From Rosa chinensis (lineage: Eukaryota; Streptophyta; Magnoliopsida; Rosales; Rosaceae), in contig NC_037089.1 of NCBI RefSeq assembly GCF_002994745.2, positions 14,836,141 through 14,900,140 on the forward strand: a stretch of DNA of 64,000 nt, given 5' to 3'. The translations under genes were made by a program, and so were the position numbers. Below the pieces are notes generated by a model that did not search any database, had not been told where the DNA came from, and saw only the letters and a program-made list of their open reading frames with translations. Positions 62,666 to 64,000 of this stretch are shown here, piece by piece; positions within the stretch are counted from its first letter, which is position 1, and each line of letters opens with the position of its first letter.

Positions 62666-64000
62666 TTATACTACGCAAAAACAGAAAAGCAAATAAGAAG
62701 ACAAACTTAATTGCAAATATATCAATAGAAACACACATTTAAATTTGTTGGTTTCTTTTAAACTGAAAGGTACTGGAACAGGGAATCTCGGTGTGCAATG
62801 GACTGAAACAGCTACCAATCCAAGATTATGTTTTATCCAATATACCTTCAGCATACAGACTATACAAATGCACCCAAACAGGAAGACAAATATTAATCTA
62901 GTTTTTCTCATTATTACAAAGTGGATAATGTTTGAAATATGGCTAATGAAAAAGCAATAATTACTAGTTGTCTTTCATGCTTTACAATGCTTCTAAAATT
63001 AACAGAGGCAAATACATAATATATCAAAAGAAACATGTTGTCAAAAACAAACAAGCAAAATAACATTATCTGCAAGTAGTACAAATATATCAGAAGCAAG
63101 CAACCAAAAATAACATGATCTTCATGTATCATGTTATCATCATAGAGTAATCCCCAAACCGTAAACACAACAATTCAATAACAGACACAAGTTCTTGGAT
63201 TTAGAATAGATTGACTGGGTAAAAGACAACTATTATCTGACAATTCCAGAAATCACTACATCCACAGGGTTCAAGAAAACAAGATAAGGAAATAGTGATA
63301 ATACTTTAACTATGACATAAATATTATAACTGGTTTTGCCAAAGAAATGGAATCGTACCTGAATCACAACCAAAATTCAGTGCCAAAGCTTCAAATTCGT
63401 TGCTAGTGTCCAAAGCTCTCAGATTATCAAAATCTAGACCAGTAGATTGTGCTAGGGTTCACACACGAAGCTTCCTGAAATTCCAGAAATTAGAAAGGAA
63501 CTGAAAATCATAGAGTATAGGAGGAAGAAATTAGCGATGACCCAGAAAAAAAGAAAATTGAACCTTTTCTTTGTTGCTTCTCTTCCAATAGGAGAAATAA
63601 GGTCGACGCAACTCGGACAATTGAGAGGTGACTGAAACACTGAAACCCACAATAATTTGAGTTAGATTCTCACTATTTCCGACTAAAGGAAGCTCAGCCT
63701 GTCCAACCCAAAATGAAGAAATTAACTTCACAGCAGAATCAGAATCCATTTACAATTATAATTAAGTTTCCTACAACGTCTAATATTAAACTTAGAACAA
63801 AAATAAAAGTAACAGAGCAGAAACCCAGTCTTTCATTTAAGATGAAATAATTGAAATAAAAACATAGAAGAAGATCAGAACATTGAAGGAAAAAATTCAC
63901 ACAAAGATAATTCAATTTCAGATGTATATATCTTCAACAGTATAATCTTCTTTATGCTTAGTCAATCATCCACTAATACAAATCCATCAAGTGGCCATAC
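62666..64000. other. 5' region of the CACTA element
   Basis: About 1.3 kb upstream of the transposase ATG, AT-rich. It should contain its promoter and leader, perhaps with a leader intron. I see no CACAACA-type subterminal block and no CACTA terminus up to the window edge, so the element continues. Confidence 0.5.

Larger units (their letters stand above)
53968..64000 (-). mobile_element. CACTA (En/Spm) transposon, one end inside the window
   Basis: Begins CACTACTACAATAAGTT at 53968, directly after LINE sequence. CACTA at the tip is the family signature. The preceding TAG may be the 3-base target duplication. A block of subterminal repeats follows, then two minus-strand genes: TnpA-like (58932-55092) and TnpD-like (62665-59206). 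The transcribed orientation makes the visible end the 3' end of the element. The 5' end is not in the window, so the element is longer than 10 kb. Confidence 0.85.

Noticed and set aside
50641..64000. LTR retrotransposon or viral insertion
   Set aside because: The reverse transcriptase is of the non-LTR L1 type with an APE endonuclease, no long terminal repeats were seen, and the rest is a CACTA DNA transposon.

Overview
The window looks like nuclear DNA of a eudicot plant. Coding exons are interrupted by spliceable introns, and the intergenic DNA is AT-rich and full of small plant DNA transposons. Recognisable families include a WAKL14-type receptor kinase, a DUF247 protein, a plant VPS13, an L1-type LINE and a CACTA (En/Spm) element. 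A rosid, perhaps Rosaceae, is my guess, at low confidence. Nothing suggests a prokaryote or an organelle.

Layout. 0.2-4.1 kb: a complete three-exon WAKL14-like wall-associated receptor kinase on the minus strand. 8.26-9.88 kb: a five-exon gene for a small, basic, probably nuclear protein, with a telo-box promoter. 11.3-11.7 kb: a single-exon gene for a small unknown protein on the minus strand. 12.4-21.5 kb: a repeat-rich stretch with a MITE, a (CT)50 microsatellite inside a local duplication, CACTA-like words, a short Helitron candidate, a 2.6-kb element whose inverted ends are each doubled, and a 929-bp element with a perfect 9-bp target duplication just upstream of the next gene. 21.6-23.0 kb: an intact DUF247 gene. 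24.6-29.4 kb: a two-exon gene for a repeat-containing protein I do not recognise; its 2.8-kb intron has been invaded repeatedly (a Pack-MULE-like element, and a hAT-like element that itself carries a tRNA-like head and a Tourist-like MITE). 29.8-49.6 kb: a many-exon VPS13-family lipid-transfer gene on the minus strand. 50.6-53.97 kb: a broken L1-type LINE on the plus strand. 53.97 kb to the right edge: a large CACTA transposon on the minus strand that split the LINE. It carries a three-exon TnpD-like transposase gene and a twelve-exon TnpA-like gene whose C-terminus is a Ulp1/C48 protease-like domain.

The cellular genes are unrelated housekeeping or receptor genes with no operon-like logic. 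The linked biology is in the mobile DNA. The two CACTA genes sit in the same orientation between their terminal repeats, and the subterminal repeats at 54.0-54.76 kb are the expected TnpA-type binding region. The TnpA-Ulp1 gene has an in-frame TGA shortly before its catalytic Gln/Cys segment, so this copy may be partly disabled. All exon boundaries were read by eye from splice signals and reading phase; those given to the base could still be off by one or a few.
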